DNA of 64,000 bases, taken from contig NZ_LFMD02000005.1 in assembly GCF_015776785.2 (NCBI RefSeq), positions 637,742-701,741 of the forward strand, given 5' to 3'. Source of the stretch: Kitasatospora sp. SUK 42 (lineage in GTDB: Bacteria > Actinomycetota > Actinomycetes > Streptomycetales > Streptomycetaceae). Of this stretch, positions 8,258 to 18,201 are shown one piece after another (position 1 is the stretch's first letter; each line of letters starts with the position of its first letter). A model generated the notes under the pieces. It worked only from the letters and a program-made list of their open reading frames with translations, did no database searches and was not told where the DNA came from. A program made the position numbers and the translations under genes.

Positions 8258-10261
8258 ATGCACGACGATCAGGCGCCCGAGCACGGCTGCGGCTGCCCGC
8301 GGACCGCCGACCTCGACGGGGACGGGCCCGCCGCCGCCAGCCGCCGCCGGTTCCTGCGCGGGGCCGGGCTGCTGGGTGCCGGGGTCGGCTCCGCCGGGCT
8401 GGGCCTGCTGTCCGCCGGGCCCGCCTCGGCCGCCCCGAAGCCGAACGACCAGCAGGACCAGCAGGGCCGGAACCAGCAGTCCGGCGGGAAGCCGGGGAAG
8501 CGCGGGAACCGCTGGCAGCCCGATCCGGACGCCCGGCAGTTCACCGTGGCCGTGCTGCCCGACACCCAGTACCTGTTCGACCAGGACCGGATCCACCCCG
8601 CGCCGCTGGAGGCCTCCGTCCGGTACGTGCTCGACGGCGGGGTCAACCGCGAGGACGGCACGGACGACAACATCGTCTTCCTCGCCCACCTCGGCGACGT
8701 CACCGAGAACGGGCTGGCCGCCGAGTACGCCGAGGTCACCAAGGTGTTCGGCCTGCTGGACGACGCGGGCGCCGCCTACGGCGTGCTGGCCGGCAACCAC
8801 GACGTCCGCTCCTCGACCGACGACCGGCGCGGCACCACCCCGTACCTGGAGACCTTCAGCAAGGCCAGGGCCGCCCGCACCGCCGGCTACCGAGGCTCCA
8901 GCCCGGACGGCTACAACACCTGCCACGTCTTCCGGGCGGGCGGCCGGGACTGGATGCTGCTCTCGCTGGACTGGCGGCTGTCGGACGCCGGCTTCGCCTG
9001 GGCCAACGGCGTGATCGCCGCCAACCCCACGCTCCCGGTGATCCTGACCACCCATGAGCTGGCCTACGCCGGCGCCGACGGCAAGGCCTCGCTGTCCGAC
9101 TACGGCAAGCGGCTGTGGGACAAACTGATCAGCGGCAACGACCAGATCTTCCTCACCGTCAACGGGCACTACTGGCCGCCCGGCCGCACCGTGCTGAAGA
9201 ACAAGGCCGGGCACGACGTGCACGTCCACATCACCAACTACCAGGACCGCTACTACGGCGGCGCGGCGATGCTCCGCAGCTACCGCTTCGACCTGGACCG
9301 CAACACCATCGACGTGTCGACCTTCTCGCCGTGGATCCAGCAGACCGCCGCCGAGAACCGCAACGCGCTGGCGGCCCGGGAGGCGGAGCTGACCTCGGAC
9401 GTGGACCGCTTCTCGATCCCGATCGACTTCGAGCAGCGCTTCGCCGCCTTCGCACCCGTCCCGCAGCGCCCGGCGCGGAGGCCCGCCGAACTGCTGGTGC
9501 GCGACACCGTGGCCTACTGGCGCTTCGACGGCGGAGGTGGCGACGGTACGGCCGTCGGCGCGCAGCAGGTCGTCAAGGACCTGTCGGGGCAGGGCAACGA
9601 CCTGCTGCCGCGGACCGCGCCGGGCACGGCCGAGCCGGCGCTCACCTGGTCCGCCGAGCACCACCCCGACCAGCCGGGCCACGGCAGCGTGCTCTTCGAC
9701 GGCAAGCGCTCGCCGGTGCGCGGCGGCTACCTGGAGACCGCCCCGAACGCGCCGGTGAACCGGGAGACCTTCGAGCGCGGCTTCACCGTCGAGGCCTTCT
9801 TCAAGCTGCCCGCCGACTGGGACTCCGGGCAGAGCCGCTGGTCGGCGATCCTCAGCCGCTGGGGGGCGGCTGGCGAGGCGGGGAGGAGCGGCCCCTCGAC
9901 GGACGAGCAGGAGCCGATCGCCACGCTCAGCGTCTCCGAGGCCCCGGCACTCCAGTGGTGCGTCTACCCGCTCAACCAGTCCGGGGCGTCGACCTGTTGG
10001 GGCCACCAGCTGCCGCTGGACCGATGGTGGCACGTGGCGGTGGTCAACGACGGGAAGCTCAGCCGGATGTACGTGGAGGGCTGCGAGGTGGCGCGCAACC
10101 CCGCGACCCCGGCGGTCGGGCTGACCACGCTGGGGCGCCCGTGGATGCTCGGCGGCTACTCCTACGCGGGGGTGCTCGACAAGGTGTTCCACGGGTACGT
10201 CGGCGACGTGCGGATCGTGCGGCGGGCGCTGCGGGTGGGCGAGTTCATGAACGCCCGCTGA
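8258..10261 (+). CDS. Tat-exported metallophosphoesterase with C-terminal LamG-like domain
   Basis: About 667 residues. A twin-arginine signal (RRRFLRG near residue 29, then a hydrophobic stretch ending PASAAP) directs folded export. A low-complexity Gln/Gly linker leads to a calcineurin-like phosphoesterase domain with LPDTQ, GDVTENG, GNHD, TTHE and NGHY metal motifs. From about residue 430 a concanavalin-like/LamG beta-sandwich follows (VAYWRFDGG, GFTVEAFFKL, WWHVAVVNDG), which could bind a polymer or surface. The ATG at 8258 has GGAG 5-6 nt upstream. It faces the phospholipase C-like gene across a strong terminator. PHO-box-like repeats upstream suggest induction by phosphate limitation. 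Confidence 0.9.
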   Translation: MHDDQAPEHGCGCPRTADLDGDGPAAASRRRFLRGAGLLGAGVGSAGLGLLSAGPASAAPKPNDQQDQQGRNQQSGGKPGKRGNRWQPDPDARQFTVAVLPDTQYLFDQDRIHPAPLEASVRYVLDGGVNREDGTDDNIVFLAHLGDVTENGLAAEYAEVTKVFGLLDDAGAAYGVLAGNHDVRSSTDDRRGTTPYLETFSKARAARTAGYRGSSPDGYNTCHVFRAGGRDWMLLSLDWRLSDAGFAWANGVIAANPTLPVILTTHELAYAGADGKASLSDYGKRLWDKLISGNDQIFLTVNGHYWPPGRTVLKNKAGHDVHVHITNYQDRYYGGAAMLRSYRFDLDRNTIDVSTFSPWIQQTAAENRNALAAREAELTSDVDRFSIPIDFEQRFAAFAPVPQRPARRPAELLVRDTVAYWRFDGGGGDGTAVGAQQVVKDLSGQGNDLLPRTAPGTAEPALTWSAEHHPDQPGHGSVLFDGKRSPVRGGYLETAPNAPVNRETFERGFTVEAFFKLPADWDSGQSRWSAILSRWGAAGEAGRSGPSTDEQEPIATLSVSEAPALQWCVYPLNQSGASTCWGHQLPLDRWWHVAVVNDGKLSRMYVEGCEVARNPATPAVGLTTLGRPWMLGGYSYAGVLDKVFHGYVGDVRIVRRALRVGEFMNAR

Positions 10262-10318
10262 CCGCCCGCCCTTCCTCCGCCGTCCGTTCGCCTTCCGTCC
10301 GCCCTCCGCCGGAACGCG

Positions 10319-10354
10319 GGTACCGCCGGGCCCTCGCCAGGGCCCGGCGGTACC
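10319..10354. terminator. bidirectional terminator between convergent phosphoesterase genes
   Basis: Two perfect 16-bp arms (10319-10334 and 10339-10354, each bounded by GGTACC) enclose a 4-nt loop. It lies between the stops of the metallophosphoesterase and the phospholipase C-like gene. Confidence 0.8.
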
Positions 10355-10389
10355 GGGATCATGCGCCCGACGGGTCGTCGGGCCGTGGG

Positions 10390-12243
10390 TCAGGCGCGAC
10401 GGCCACGCTTGCGGCGGGCGTAGTAGACCGCGCCGCCGCCGGCCGCCAGCAGCGCCGCGGCCACGGCCGCGATCGGGCCGGTGCCGGAGTTGGCGCCGGT
10501 CTCGGCCAGCGGCGGGCCGGAGACGGTGCTGGTGGCCCCGGCGACCGCGGTGCCGGAGTTGCCGTTTCCGGTTCCGTTCCCGTTCCCGTTCCCGTCCGCC
10601 GAACCGGCCGGGGTGGTGGTGGGGCCGCCGGTGGGCCGGCCGGTCGGGGAGCCGTCACCGCCGGCCGGCTGGCCGGTGGCCGGGTCGAGCAGCAGGGTGG
10701 CCGATTGGGCGTTCTTGAAGTCGAACATGCCCTCGATGGAGCCGGCGCGCTCGTCGAAGGAGGAGTCGCCGATCCGGCCGGTCTTCCAGTTGTCCTCGAC
10801 GAAGCGCAGGATCGAGGACTGGTCGGTGAGCGCGTGGTCGACGAAGTTCGTCCTGGCGTACGGCGACAGCACCATCAGCGGCAGGCGCGGGCCGTAGCCG
10901 CAGCGGTCGGCGTAGCCGCCCGAGCCGGCGTCCTTGCCGCACTGGCCGGCGCCGCTCAGACTGTCGTTGGCGGCGTCGCGCGAGCCGTTGACCGGCTCGG
11001 CGAACTTGTGGTCGTACCAGCCGTCCGAGTCGTCGTAGGCGATGACGACGGCGGTGGAGGCCCAGTCCTTGGACTTCTGGAGCTTGTTCAGGGTGTCGAC
11101 GACGAAGTGCTGCTCGTCCAGCGGGTCGGAGTAACCGGCGTGGCCGTCCTGGTAGTTGGCGGCCTTGAGGTAGCTGACGGCGGGCAGGTTGCCGTTGGCC
11201 AGCACGGCGTCGAAGTCGGTGAGGTCGTACTGGTGGTTCGCCTGGCCGTTGTGGCCGACCTCGTCCACGTTCTTGGGGGCCAGGTGGCCCGGGTTCGCGG
11301 TGGACTTGTAGTACTGGAACGGCTCGTGGTGCGGGTTGTAGTCGGTCTGCGAGGCGCCCACGATGTTGTTGTGGGCGGTGTCGCAGGCGGCCTTGCCGTC
11401 CTTGGTGCCGGTCGGCTTGAAACCGCCCTGGAACCAGCCCCAGGTGACGCCCTTGTCGTTGAGCAGGTCGCCGATGTTCTTGCCGGTCATCACCAGCTGG
11501 TTGTGCTTGGGGTTGGAGCAGTCGTCGTAGCCCGGGTCCGGGTCGTTGATGACGGTGCCCACGCCGTTGGCGTCCGGGGAGGCCACCACGTAGGCGTCGG
11601 TGGTCTTCTGACCGGTCTTCGGGTCGATCGGGTAGCCGCCGTGGGTCTGGCCGGAGACCAGGTTGAGCGCGCCGGGGGTGGACGGACCGAAGGTGGTGCC
11701 GAAGGAGTTGTCGCTCATCGCGAAGCGCTGGGCGTAGTTCCACAGGCCGGTGACGGTGTTGCCGTCGTAGTAGTCCATCACCAGGCCGGGCTGGGTGAAC
11801 ATCGGGGCCTTGCAGCTCTCGACGTCGGTGTGCTCGACGAACTTGTCCATCTTCCCGCCGTTGAAGGCGAGTTGCTCGGCCTTGTAGGTGTGGTCCTGGT
11901 CGCAGGTGACGGCCTGCGCCGGGGTCAGGCGCTTCGGGTTGGTGCCGTTCGGGTTCTTGTGGAGCAGGTCGTCGCCGAGACCGTCGACCTTGGGGGTGTC
12001 CGGCTTGGCGGTGAACTTCACCTTGTCGTCGGCGGTGTTGGCCGCGTTCGGGTAGGTGCCGAAGTAGTGGTCGAAGGAGACGTTCTCCTGGAAGATCACC
12101 ACCAGGTGCTTGATCGGTGTGGCGGTCTGCGGGCCGTCGGCCGCGAAGGCGGCGGGCGCACCGCCGAAGGCGGCCAGTGAGGCCGCGCCGACCAGGCCGG
12201 CGCCGTACCGGAGCCACCGCTTGCGGGTGGGGACTGCGTGCAT
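10390..12243 (-). CDS. exported phospholipase C-like phosphoesterase with LAETG sorting signal
   Basis: About 617 residues. A signal peptide (cleavage near AAFAAD) is followed by a phosphoesterase-family (phospholipase C / acid phosphatase-like) domain beginning IKHLVVIFQENVSFDHYFG, with the metal-site segments PHHEPF, AYDDSDGWYDH and GYGPRLPLMV. After about residue 530 comes a Gly/Asn/Thr/Pro-rich linker of the cell-wall-spanning type. The end is a sortase signal: LAETG (579-583), a hydrophobic helix and a basic tail. LAxTG is the preferred motif of actinobacterial class E sortases, so the enzyme is probably linked to peptidoglycan. ATG 12243 has GAGGAA upstream. A PHO-box-like repeat lies upstream. 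No sortase gene is in the window. Confidence 0.9.
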   Translation of the reverse strand: MHAVPTRKRWLRYGAGLVGAASLAAFGGAPAAFAADGPQTATPIKHLVVIFQENVSFDHYFGTYPNAANTADDKVKFTAKPDTPKVDGLGDDLLHKNPNGTNPKRLTPAQAVTCDQDHTYKAEQLAFNGGKMDKFVEHTDVESCKAPMFTQPGLVMDYYDGNTVTGLWNYAQRFAMSDNSFGTTFGPSTPGALNLVSGQTHGGYPIDPKTGQKTTDAYVVASPDANGVGTVINDPDPGYDDCSNPKHNQLVMTGKNIGDLLNDKGVTWGWFQGGFKPTGTKDGKAACDTAHNNIVGASQTDYNPHHEPFQYYKSTANPGHLAPKNVDEVGHNGQANHQYDLTDFDAVLANGNLPAVSYLKAANYQDGHAGYSDPLDEQHFVVDTLNKLQKSKDWASTAVVIAYDDSDGWYDHKFAEPVNGSRDAANDSLSGAGQCGKDAGSGGYADRCGYGPRLPLMVLSPYARTNFVDHALTDQSSILRFVEDNWKTGRIGDSSFDERAGSIEGMFDFKNAQSATLLLDPATGQPAGGDGSPTGRPTGGPTTTPAGSADGNGNGNGTGNGNSGTAVAGATSTVSGPPLAETGANSGTGPIAAVAAALLAAGGGAVYYARRKRGRRA

Positions 12244-12362
12244 GGTTGGTTCCTCGGACGTCATCGTCATCAGTGTCAGGAGTTGGGGCCGTGACGCGCG
12301 TAGCACGCGCGGTGCGGCGGCTAGAAGCTAGACGTGGCAGATGAACGCGCTTGACGAGTGCA

Positions 12363-12380
12363 TGTGAACCATTGGTAAAC
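12363..12380 (-). promoter_or_regulatory. PHO-box-like direct repeat upstream of phospholipase C-like gene
   Basis: Read on the minus strand, GTTTACC and GTTCACA stand as direct repeats exactly 11 bp apart, about 120 bp upstream of the phosphoesterase start. Each unit matches GTTCACC at 6 of 7 positions, the consensus bound by PhoP in Streptomyces. A further GTTCATC follows 23 bp downstream, one base out of register. Confidence 0.55.
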
Positions 12381-12514
12381 CGCAACGGTACGGAATGATG
12401 CGCCGGAGCGGCCAATCGGGGGACAAGTCTGTCGATGTCCATCGAATTGGCGTCGAATGCGGGCGTTGGTCCGTGTTCGTCCTTTCTGGCGGCTCCGGAT
12501 CGGCTCCGGCGGCC

Positions 12515-13159
12515 TCAGGCCAGCAGCGTCGCCTCGACTCCGGCCAGCACCGCCGCCAGGCCCTGCTCGTAGCCCAGGTCGAAGTCCTGGAACATCACCC
12601 GGCCCGCCTCGGCCGCGAGCGGGTGGGCGGCCAGCCGTTCGGCGCGCGCCTCGACGTCCTGGCCCTCCTCGCCGGCGAAGGGGTTGGGGCCCATGGCCTG
12701 CTCCTCGACGACGTAGCCGATGGTGTAGCTGTACGCGGTCTGCCAGGCGCGGGCGGCGGCGGCCGGGCTGAAGCCCGCCCCGATCAGGACGCGCAGCGCG
12801 GCGTCCAGGCCGGGCGCGTACGAGGTGTCCGTGAAGCGGGCGCCGCTGTAGACCCTGGCGCCGTCGCGGTAGCGCAGCAGGTGGGCGCGGAGCGTGCGCA
12901 TGGTCGCGAGGTACTCCTGGCGCCAGTCGCCCGCGGGCGGCGGCGCCTCGGCCGTCATGCGGCGCATGATCTCGGTCGCCATCTCGTCGAGCAGCGCCTG
13001 CTTGTCCTTGAAGTGCCAGTACAGCGCCGGTGCCTTGACGTCCAGTTCGGTGGCGATCGCGCGCAGGGTGAGGCCGTCGAGGCCGACCTCGTTCAGCAGC
13101 CTCAGGGCGGTGTCGACGACCTGGGCGCGGTCGAGCTTGGGGGTTCTCCGCAGTGTCAC
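12515..13159 (-). CDS. TetR-family transcriptional repressor
   Basis: About 214 residues. The N-terminal helix-turn-helix is typical of TetR (ALRLLNEVGLDGLTLRAIA, ELDVKAPALYWHFKDKQALL); the longer C-terminal part (from residue 75) resembles the TetR_C ligand-binding domain of tetracycline-type repressors, with the AYSYTIGYVVEEQAM helix. It diverges from an FAD monooxygenase gene, and two copies of one operator lie in the 70-bp gap, so it most likely represses the monooxygenase and itself until it binds the substrate or a related compound. The GTG at 13159 lies only 10 bp from the first operator, so transcription of this gene may give a very short leader. Confidence 0.9.
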   Translation of the reverse strand: MTLRRTPKLDRAQVVDTALRLLNEVGLDGLTLRAIATELDVKAPALYWHFKDKQALLDEMATEIMRRMTAEAPPPAGDWRQEYLATMRTLRAHLLRYRDGARVYSGARFTDTSYAPGLDAALRVLIGAGFSPAAAARAWQTAYSYTIGYVVEEQAMGPNPFAGEEGQDVEARAERLAAHPLAAEAGRVMFQDFDLGYEQGLAAVLAGVEATLLA

Positions 13160-13168
13160 GGTTGACAG

Positions 13169-13183
13169 TTTAACGCCGTTAAG
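13169..13183. promoter_or_regulatory. TetR operator 1
   Basis: TTAAC-GCC-GTTAA is a perfect dyad in the divergent promoter region of the TetR regulator and the monooxygenase. It shares its half-sites and 3-nt spacer length with operator 2 located 36 bp away. Confidence 0.75.
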
Positions 13184-13205
13184 TGCAAGCTGCGGGCAAC
13201 GGCTA

Positions 13206-13220
13206 CTTAACAACGTTAAG
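13206..13220. promoter_or_regulatory. TetR operator 2, overlapping the monooxygenase ribosome-binding site
   Basis: CTTAAC-AAC-GTTAAG is a perfect dyad with the same half-sites as operator 1. Its last base is the first G of the GGAGG ribosome-binding site (13220-13224) of the monooxygenase, so a bound repressor would cover the transcription start or block elongation. Confidence 0.75.
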
Positions 13221-13229
13221 GAGGTTCCC

Positions 13230-14693
<1,464 letters not shown>

Positions 14694-14773
14694 CCGGGGC
14701 TCTGCCGGGGCCCTGCCGGGGGCAGCCGCTACGGCGCCCGGGACACCGGCACCCCGAGCGCCGGAACCGGCCG

Positions 14774-16072
14774 TCAGCTCACAACGGTGTAAGGGAGCCC
14801 CTCGCTTGAGCAGAGCCGTTCCAGCCGACCCACCGAGACGGGCTGGGGCCCCGGGAATGGCAGATCGGCGGGGGAGTTGACGAACACCGCCCGCTTCGAG
14901 ACCCTCCGGATCTCGGAGACCATCATCTCCAGCAGCCCGGTGCGGGCGCCGGCCGCGGGATGGGCGAGCCACCGCCACACGTCGGTCACCACGACGACGT
15001 CGAGCGAGTTGTCCGGAAGCGGAATGATGATTCCGGCGCAGGACCAGTGCTCGGGAGTGGAGGTGGTGTCCTCGGAGAAGAGGGTCACACCGTCGAAACC
15101 GACGGTGTCCTCCTTCCCCCCGATCAGCAGCGACTTCTCCCCGTCCCGCGGCAACGCCTCCTCGGGTACGGGAGGCAGGAGGGAGCATCCCTTCCCCAGC
15201 GCGTTGAGGTAGGTGTACAGCTCCTCGACGCGCTTCAGGTGCAGGGCGATGCCGTCCCCGGGCTCCTCGTTCCTGTTGGAGTAGCGCTCGATCTCCAGGG
15301 CGAGGCTCCGGTGCGTCGTGTAGGTCTTCCACCACCCGGCGAAGTTGGCCGCCTCCAGTTCGTCGGCGGGCTTGCGCGGATGGGGGTAGTGGATGCCCCA
15401 GCCGTCCTCGACGAAGTCGAAGCTGTTGCCCAGCAGGTGGAGGCGGTAGGAGAGGTCGCTGTCCTCGTACCCGTAGGTGCGGGACGCGTCGAAGCCCCCC
15501 GCTGCCACGTAGGCGCTCGTCTCCACGGAGAAGTTGCCCGACCAGCCCCAGACCCACGGCATGCGGAGGTCCCGCAGCGCCGGGAAGCCCTGCCGGACGT
15601 CCGCCATCCCGGAGTCCTCCCCGAACGCGCCGGAGGAGTTGTCGACGGAGTGGCGGGTGAGGACCGCCGCCCACTCGTCTCCCTGCTCGGCGCCCGGAGA
15701 GTGCCCGTGGCACATGCCGACTCCGGTGCGCCCCGACGCCTCGCCGTGGAAGGCGAGGTGAGCGGCGACGTACCCGGAGGGCACCAGGATCCCGCAGTCG
15801 AGGAAGGCGACGACGGGGCTCCCGGCGAGCCTGGCACCCTCGTCGCGGGCACGTGACGGCGACTTCGGGTCGGCCTGGGAGACGTGCAACTCCAGGTCGA
15901 GCCGCGAGGCGTAGCGCGCGCACACCTCGGGTGTGTCGTCGGTGGAGTCGTCATCCATCACGAGCACCCGGAAGTTCCTGTGGGTCTGCTCGGCCAGCGT
16001 GCCCAACGTGAGGGCGAGCATGTCGGCGTGTTGGTAGCTGGGGATCACCACGGTCAGATCAGGCGTGGTCAT
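14774..16072 (-). CDS. family 2 glycosyltransferase with C-terminal methyltransferase-like domain
   Basis: About 432 residues. Residues 1-260 are a GT-A glycosyltransferase of family 2: TVVIPSYQHADML at the start, MDDDSTDDT for nucleotide binding, FLDCG in place of the usual DxD, and WGWSGNFS followed by YGYEDSDLSYR as acceptor/catalytic segment. The last 110 residues look like a degenerate class I methyltransferase (GFDGVTLF, then IPLPDNSLDVVVV and a helix ending SEIRRVSKRAVFV). A gene with the same two-part plan occurs at 55409. It is last in a leftward operon with the epimerase (41 bp upstream) and NodB deacetylase. It probably adds a sugar to a lipid, protein or small-molecule acceptor; the acceptor is unknown. 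Confidence 0.82.
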   Translation of the reverse strand: MTTPDLTVVIPSYQHADMLALTLGTLAEQTHRNFRVLVMDDDSTDDTPEVCARYASRLDLELHVSQADPKSPSRARDEGARLAGSPVVAFLDCGILVPSGYVAAHLAFHGEASGRTGVGMCHGHSPGAEQGDEWAAVLTRHSVDNSSGAFGEDSGMADVRQGFPALRDLRMPWVWGWSGNFSVETSAYVAAGGFDASRTYGYEDSDLSYRLHLLGNSFDFVEDGWGIHYPHPRKPADELEAANFAGWWKTYTTHRSLALEIERYSNRNEEPGDGIALHLKRVEELYTYLNALGKGCSLLPPVPEEALPRDGEKSLLIGGKEDTVGFDGVTLFSEDTTSTPEHWSCAGIIIPLPDNSLDVVVVTDVWRWLAHPAAGARTGLLEMMVSEIRRVSKRAVFVNSPADLPFPGPQPVSVGRLERLCSSEGLPYTVVS

Positions 16073-16113
16073 GAAGCGGCTCCTTGTCTGCTGGAAGGTG
16101 GTCGAGACGCAAC

Positions 16114-17115
16114 TCAGACAAGGCAGCCGACAGCGGTACTCGTCCGACGCTCGTGGTCGAGGACCTTGCGCAGGCCCTCCTCAAGTGGTGTGCGCCGCCA
16201 GTCCCCGACGACCGAGCGCAGGCGCGTGCTGTCCGCGCGGAGGCGGTGTACTTCGCTGGTGTGCGGCCTGAGTCGGGAGGGGTCCGTCTCGAAGACGACG
16301 TCGCGTCCGGAGAGCTCCTGGAGCAGTTCCGCGACTGCCTTGATGGAGACGCTCTCCCCGGAACCGATGTTGAACACGTGGCCGACGACCTCCCCCGCGG
16401 GCGCGAGGCCAACCCTGATCATGGCGTCGACCGTGTCGTCGATGTAGTTGAAGTCCCGGTAGGAAGTGGTGTTTCCGAGACGCACGACACCGTTGCGGAC
16501 GATCTGACGGGCGATGCCGGGAATGACGGCGCGAGGGCTCTGGCCCGGTCCGTACAGGTTGAAGGGGCGCACGGTGACGACGGGTGTGGCGTAGGCGTGG
16601 TGGAAGCACTCGCAGAGCTTCTCCGCGGCGATCTTCGACGCGGCGTAGGGCGACTGCGCCACCAGGGGGTGGTCCTCGCCGACGCACTCGGCCTGCGCGG
16701 TGCCGTAGACCTCGGAGCTCGACACCGCGACGATGCGGCCGCTCCCCGCCTTTCGCGCCGCGACGAGCAGGTTGCCGGTACCGGTCGCGTTGACGTTCAG
16801 GTAGGCGGCCGGGTCGAGGAAGCTGTGCGGCACGGAGATCAGCGCGCCCAGGTGGTAGACGGTGTCCGCCCCGTCCAGGAGCGGGGGAAGGCTGTCCTCG
16901 TCCCGCAGGTCCCCCCTGTGGATCTCCAGCCGGTCGTGCCCGGAAAGGGGCGACAGCGCGCCGGTGCCGCCGTCGGAACGGTGCCGCACGAAGGCGCGTA
17001 CGGTGGCGCCCGCGTCCAGCAGTCCTCGGACGAGGTTGCCGCCCAAGAATCCGCCGGCGCCGGTGACCGCGACGGTGCGGCCCTCCCACGACCGGGCGGG
17101 CTGTGTGTCGTTCAC
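16114..17115 (-). CDS. NAD-dependent sugar-nucleotide epimerase/dehydratase (extended SDR)
   Basis: About 333 residues. Rossmann motif TGAGGFLGG near residue 20, the HLGALISVPHSF region, VSSSEVYG with the catalytic Ser, and SPYAASK with the catalytic Tyr-x3-Lys are all present, followed by the RPFNLYGPGQ substrate-binding segment. This is a complete extended short-chain dehydrogenase of the type acting on NDP-sugars (epimerase, dehydratase or decarboxylase). It sits 24 bp downstream of the NodB deacetylase and 41 bp upstream of the glycosyltransferase, on the same strand, so it most likely prepares the activated sugar that the transferase uses. Exact reaction cannot be read from sequence. Confidence 0.9.
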   Translation of the reverse strand: MNDTQPARSWEGRTVAVTGAGGFLGGNLVRGLLDAGATVRAFVRHRSDGGTGALSPLSGHDRLEIHRGDLRDEDSLPPLLDGADTVYHLGALISVPHSFLDPAAYLNVNATGTGNLLVAARKAGSGRIVAVSSSEVYGTAQAECVGEDHPLVAQSPYAASKIAAEKLCECFHHAYATPVVTVRPFNLYGPGQSPRAVIPGIARQIVRNGVVRLGNTTSYRDFNYIDDTVDAMIRVGLAPAGEVVGHVFNIGSGESVSIKAVAELLQELSGRDVVFETDPSRLRPHTSEVHRLRADSTRLRSVVGDWRRTPLEEGLRKVLDHERRTSTAVGCLV

Positions 17116-17139
17116 AGCATTTCCCTCTTCTCGTCGGTT

Positions 17140-18201
17140 TCAGCAGGCGGGGGTGCCGGCGAGGTGCGCCGCGTGGTGTTCGAGGGTTTCGTCGACGGTC
17201 GCGAACTGGTAGCCGTCTTCGGTGAGTTGCCGAATGATGTCGGAGAGGGCCCGGACGGTCTGGGACCGGTCACCACCGCCGTCGTGCATCAGCACGACGG
17301 ATCCCCACCCGGTCTGCCGCACGGCGTTGTCGACGATGGCGGCCGTGCCCGGCATGGCCCAGTCGCAGGGGTCGTTGTCCCACAGCACCGTGGCCATCCC
17401 GTGGTCGGCGATCCACCGCAGCACGTCGGGGGTGCGCGAACCGTACGGCGGCCGCAGCATCCGCGGGTCGGTGCCGGTGACCCGGCGGATCGCACGGTTC
17501 GTCGCTTCGATCTGGAAGTCCAGCTCGTCCCTGGTCAGGTCGGGCAGGTACGGGTGCGACCACGTGTGGTTGCCGATGTGGTGGCCTTCGGACGCGATGC
17601 GCTCCAGCGTCGCGGGATGCGCGTCGGCGTGCAGGCCCACGCAGAAGAAGGTGGCGGGCACCTGGAATTCGCGCAGCACGTCGAGGACGCCGTCGGTGTG
17701 GGGCGGTTGCGGACCGTCGTCGAAGGTCAGTGCCACGCGGGGTGCGGTGGGCGCGCCCCGTACGAGGTAGAGGCCCCGAAGGGTCAGCTCGCGCTCGACG
17801 TCCGCGCTGTCCCTGATGTTCCTCCGCAGGTCGTCGAGCCTCCCTGCCAGGGTGCCGACCTCGGTGGAGAGCCGCACCAGCCGGTTCAGCGCGGGCGCCG
17901 CGTGCCGTGCGAGCTGCTCCGCGCTCACGGAGGCGTTCTCCGGGCGCTGCGGCAGCAGCCACGGGTCGGCGCGGAGGACCGTCACGCCTGCGGCGAGCAA
18001 CGGGCCGTCCAGCAGCCCGTTGGTGCTGTCGAGGACCGCCGCGACCTCACAGCCCGTCTCCGCCGCGAGCTCCCCCAGCCGGCGCACCAGTACGTCCGTC
18101 TCACCGGCACCCATCCGCCAGGGGGCGAGGCTCCGTCCGTCGGAATGGGTGCAGACCACCTCGTATCCGCGCGAGTCCCACGCAATGGCGGCGATCCACA
18201 T
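17140..18201 (-). CDS. polysaccharide deacetylase (NodB) with RNase H-like, IS110-type N-terminal domain
   Basis: About 353 residues. The C-terminal ~200 residues are a NodB carbohydrate esterase 4 domain: LTFDDGPQ with the catalytic and metal Asp pair, HTWSH with the metal-binding histidines, RPPYGSR, and VLMHDG near the end. These enzymes remove N-acetyl groups from sugars such as GlcNAc. The first ~140 residues resemble the N terminus of IS110-family transposases: WDSRG at the first acidic site, then VLDSTNGLL matching the E-x-TG region, then GVTVLRADPWLL and QLARHA. The K-T-D motif is missing, so a nuclease role is unlikely. There is no signal peptide, so it should act in the cytoplasm. 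First gene of the leftward sugar operon; ATG 18201 follows GGGGGAAG. Confidence 0.85.
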   Translation of the reverse strand: MWIAAIAWDSRGYEVVCTHSDGRSLAPWRMGAGETDVLVRRLGELAAETGCEVAAVLDSTNGLLDGPLLAAGVTVLRADPWLLPQRPENASVSAEQLARHAAPALNRLVRLSTEVGTLAGRLDDLRRNIRDSADVERELTLRGLYLVRGAPTAPRVALTFDDGPQPPHTDGVLDVLREFQVPATFFCVGLHADAHPATLERIASEGHHIGNHTWSHPYLPDLTRDELDFQIEATNRAIRRVTGTDPRMLRPPYGSRTPDVLRWIADHGMATVLWDNDPCDWAMPGTAAIVDNAVRQTGWGSVVLMHDGGGDRSQTVRALSDIIRQLTEDGYQFATVDETLEHHAAHLAGTPAC

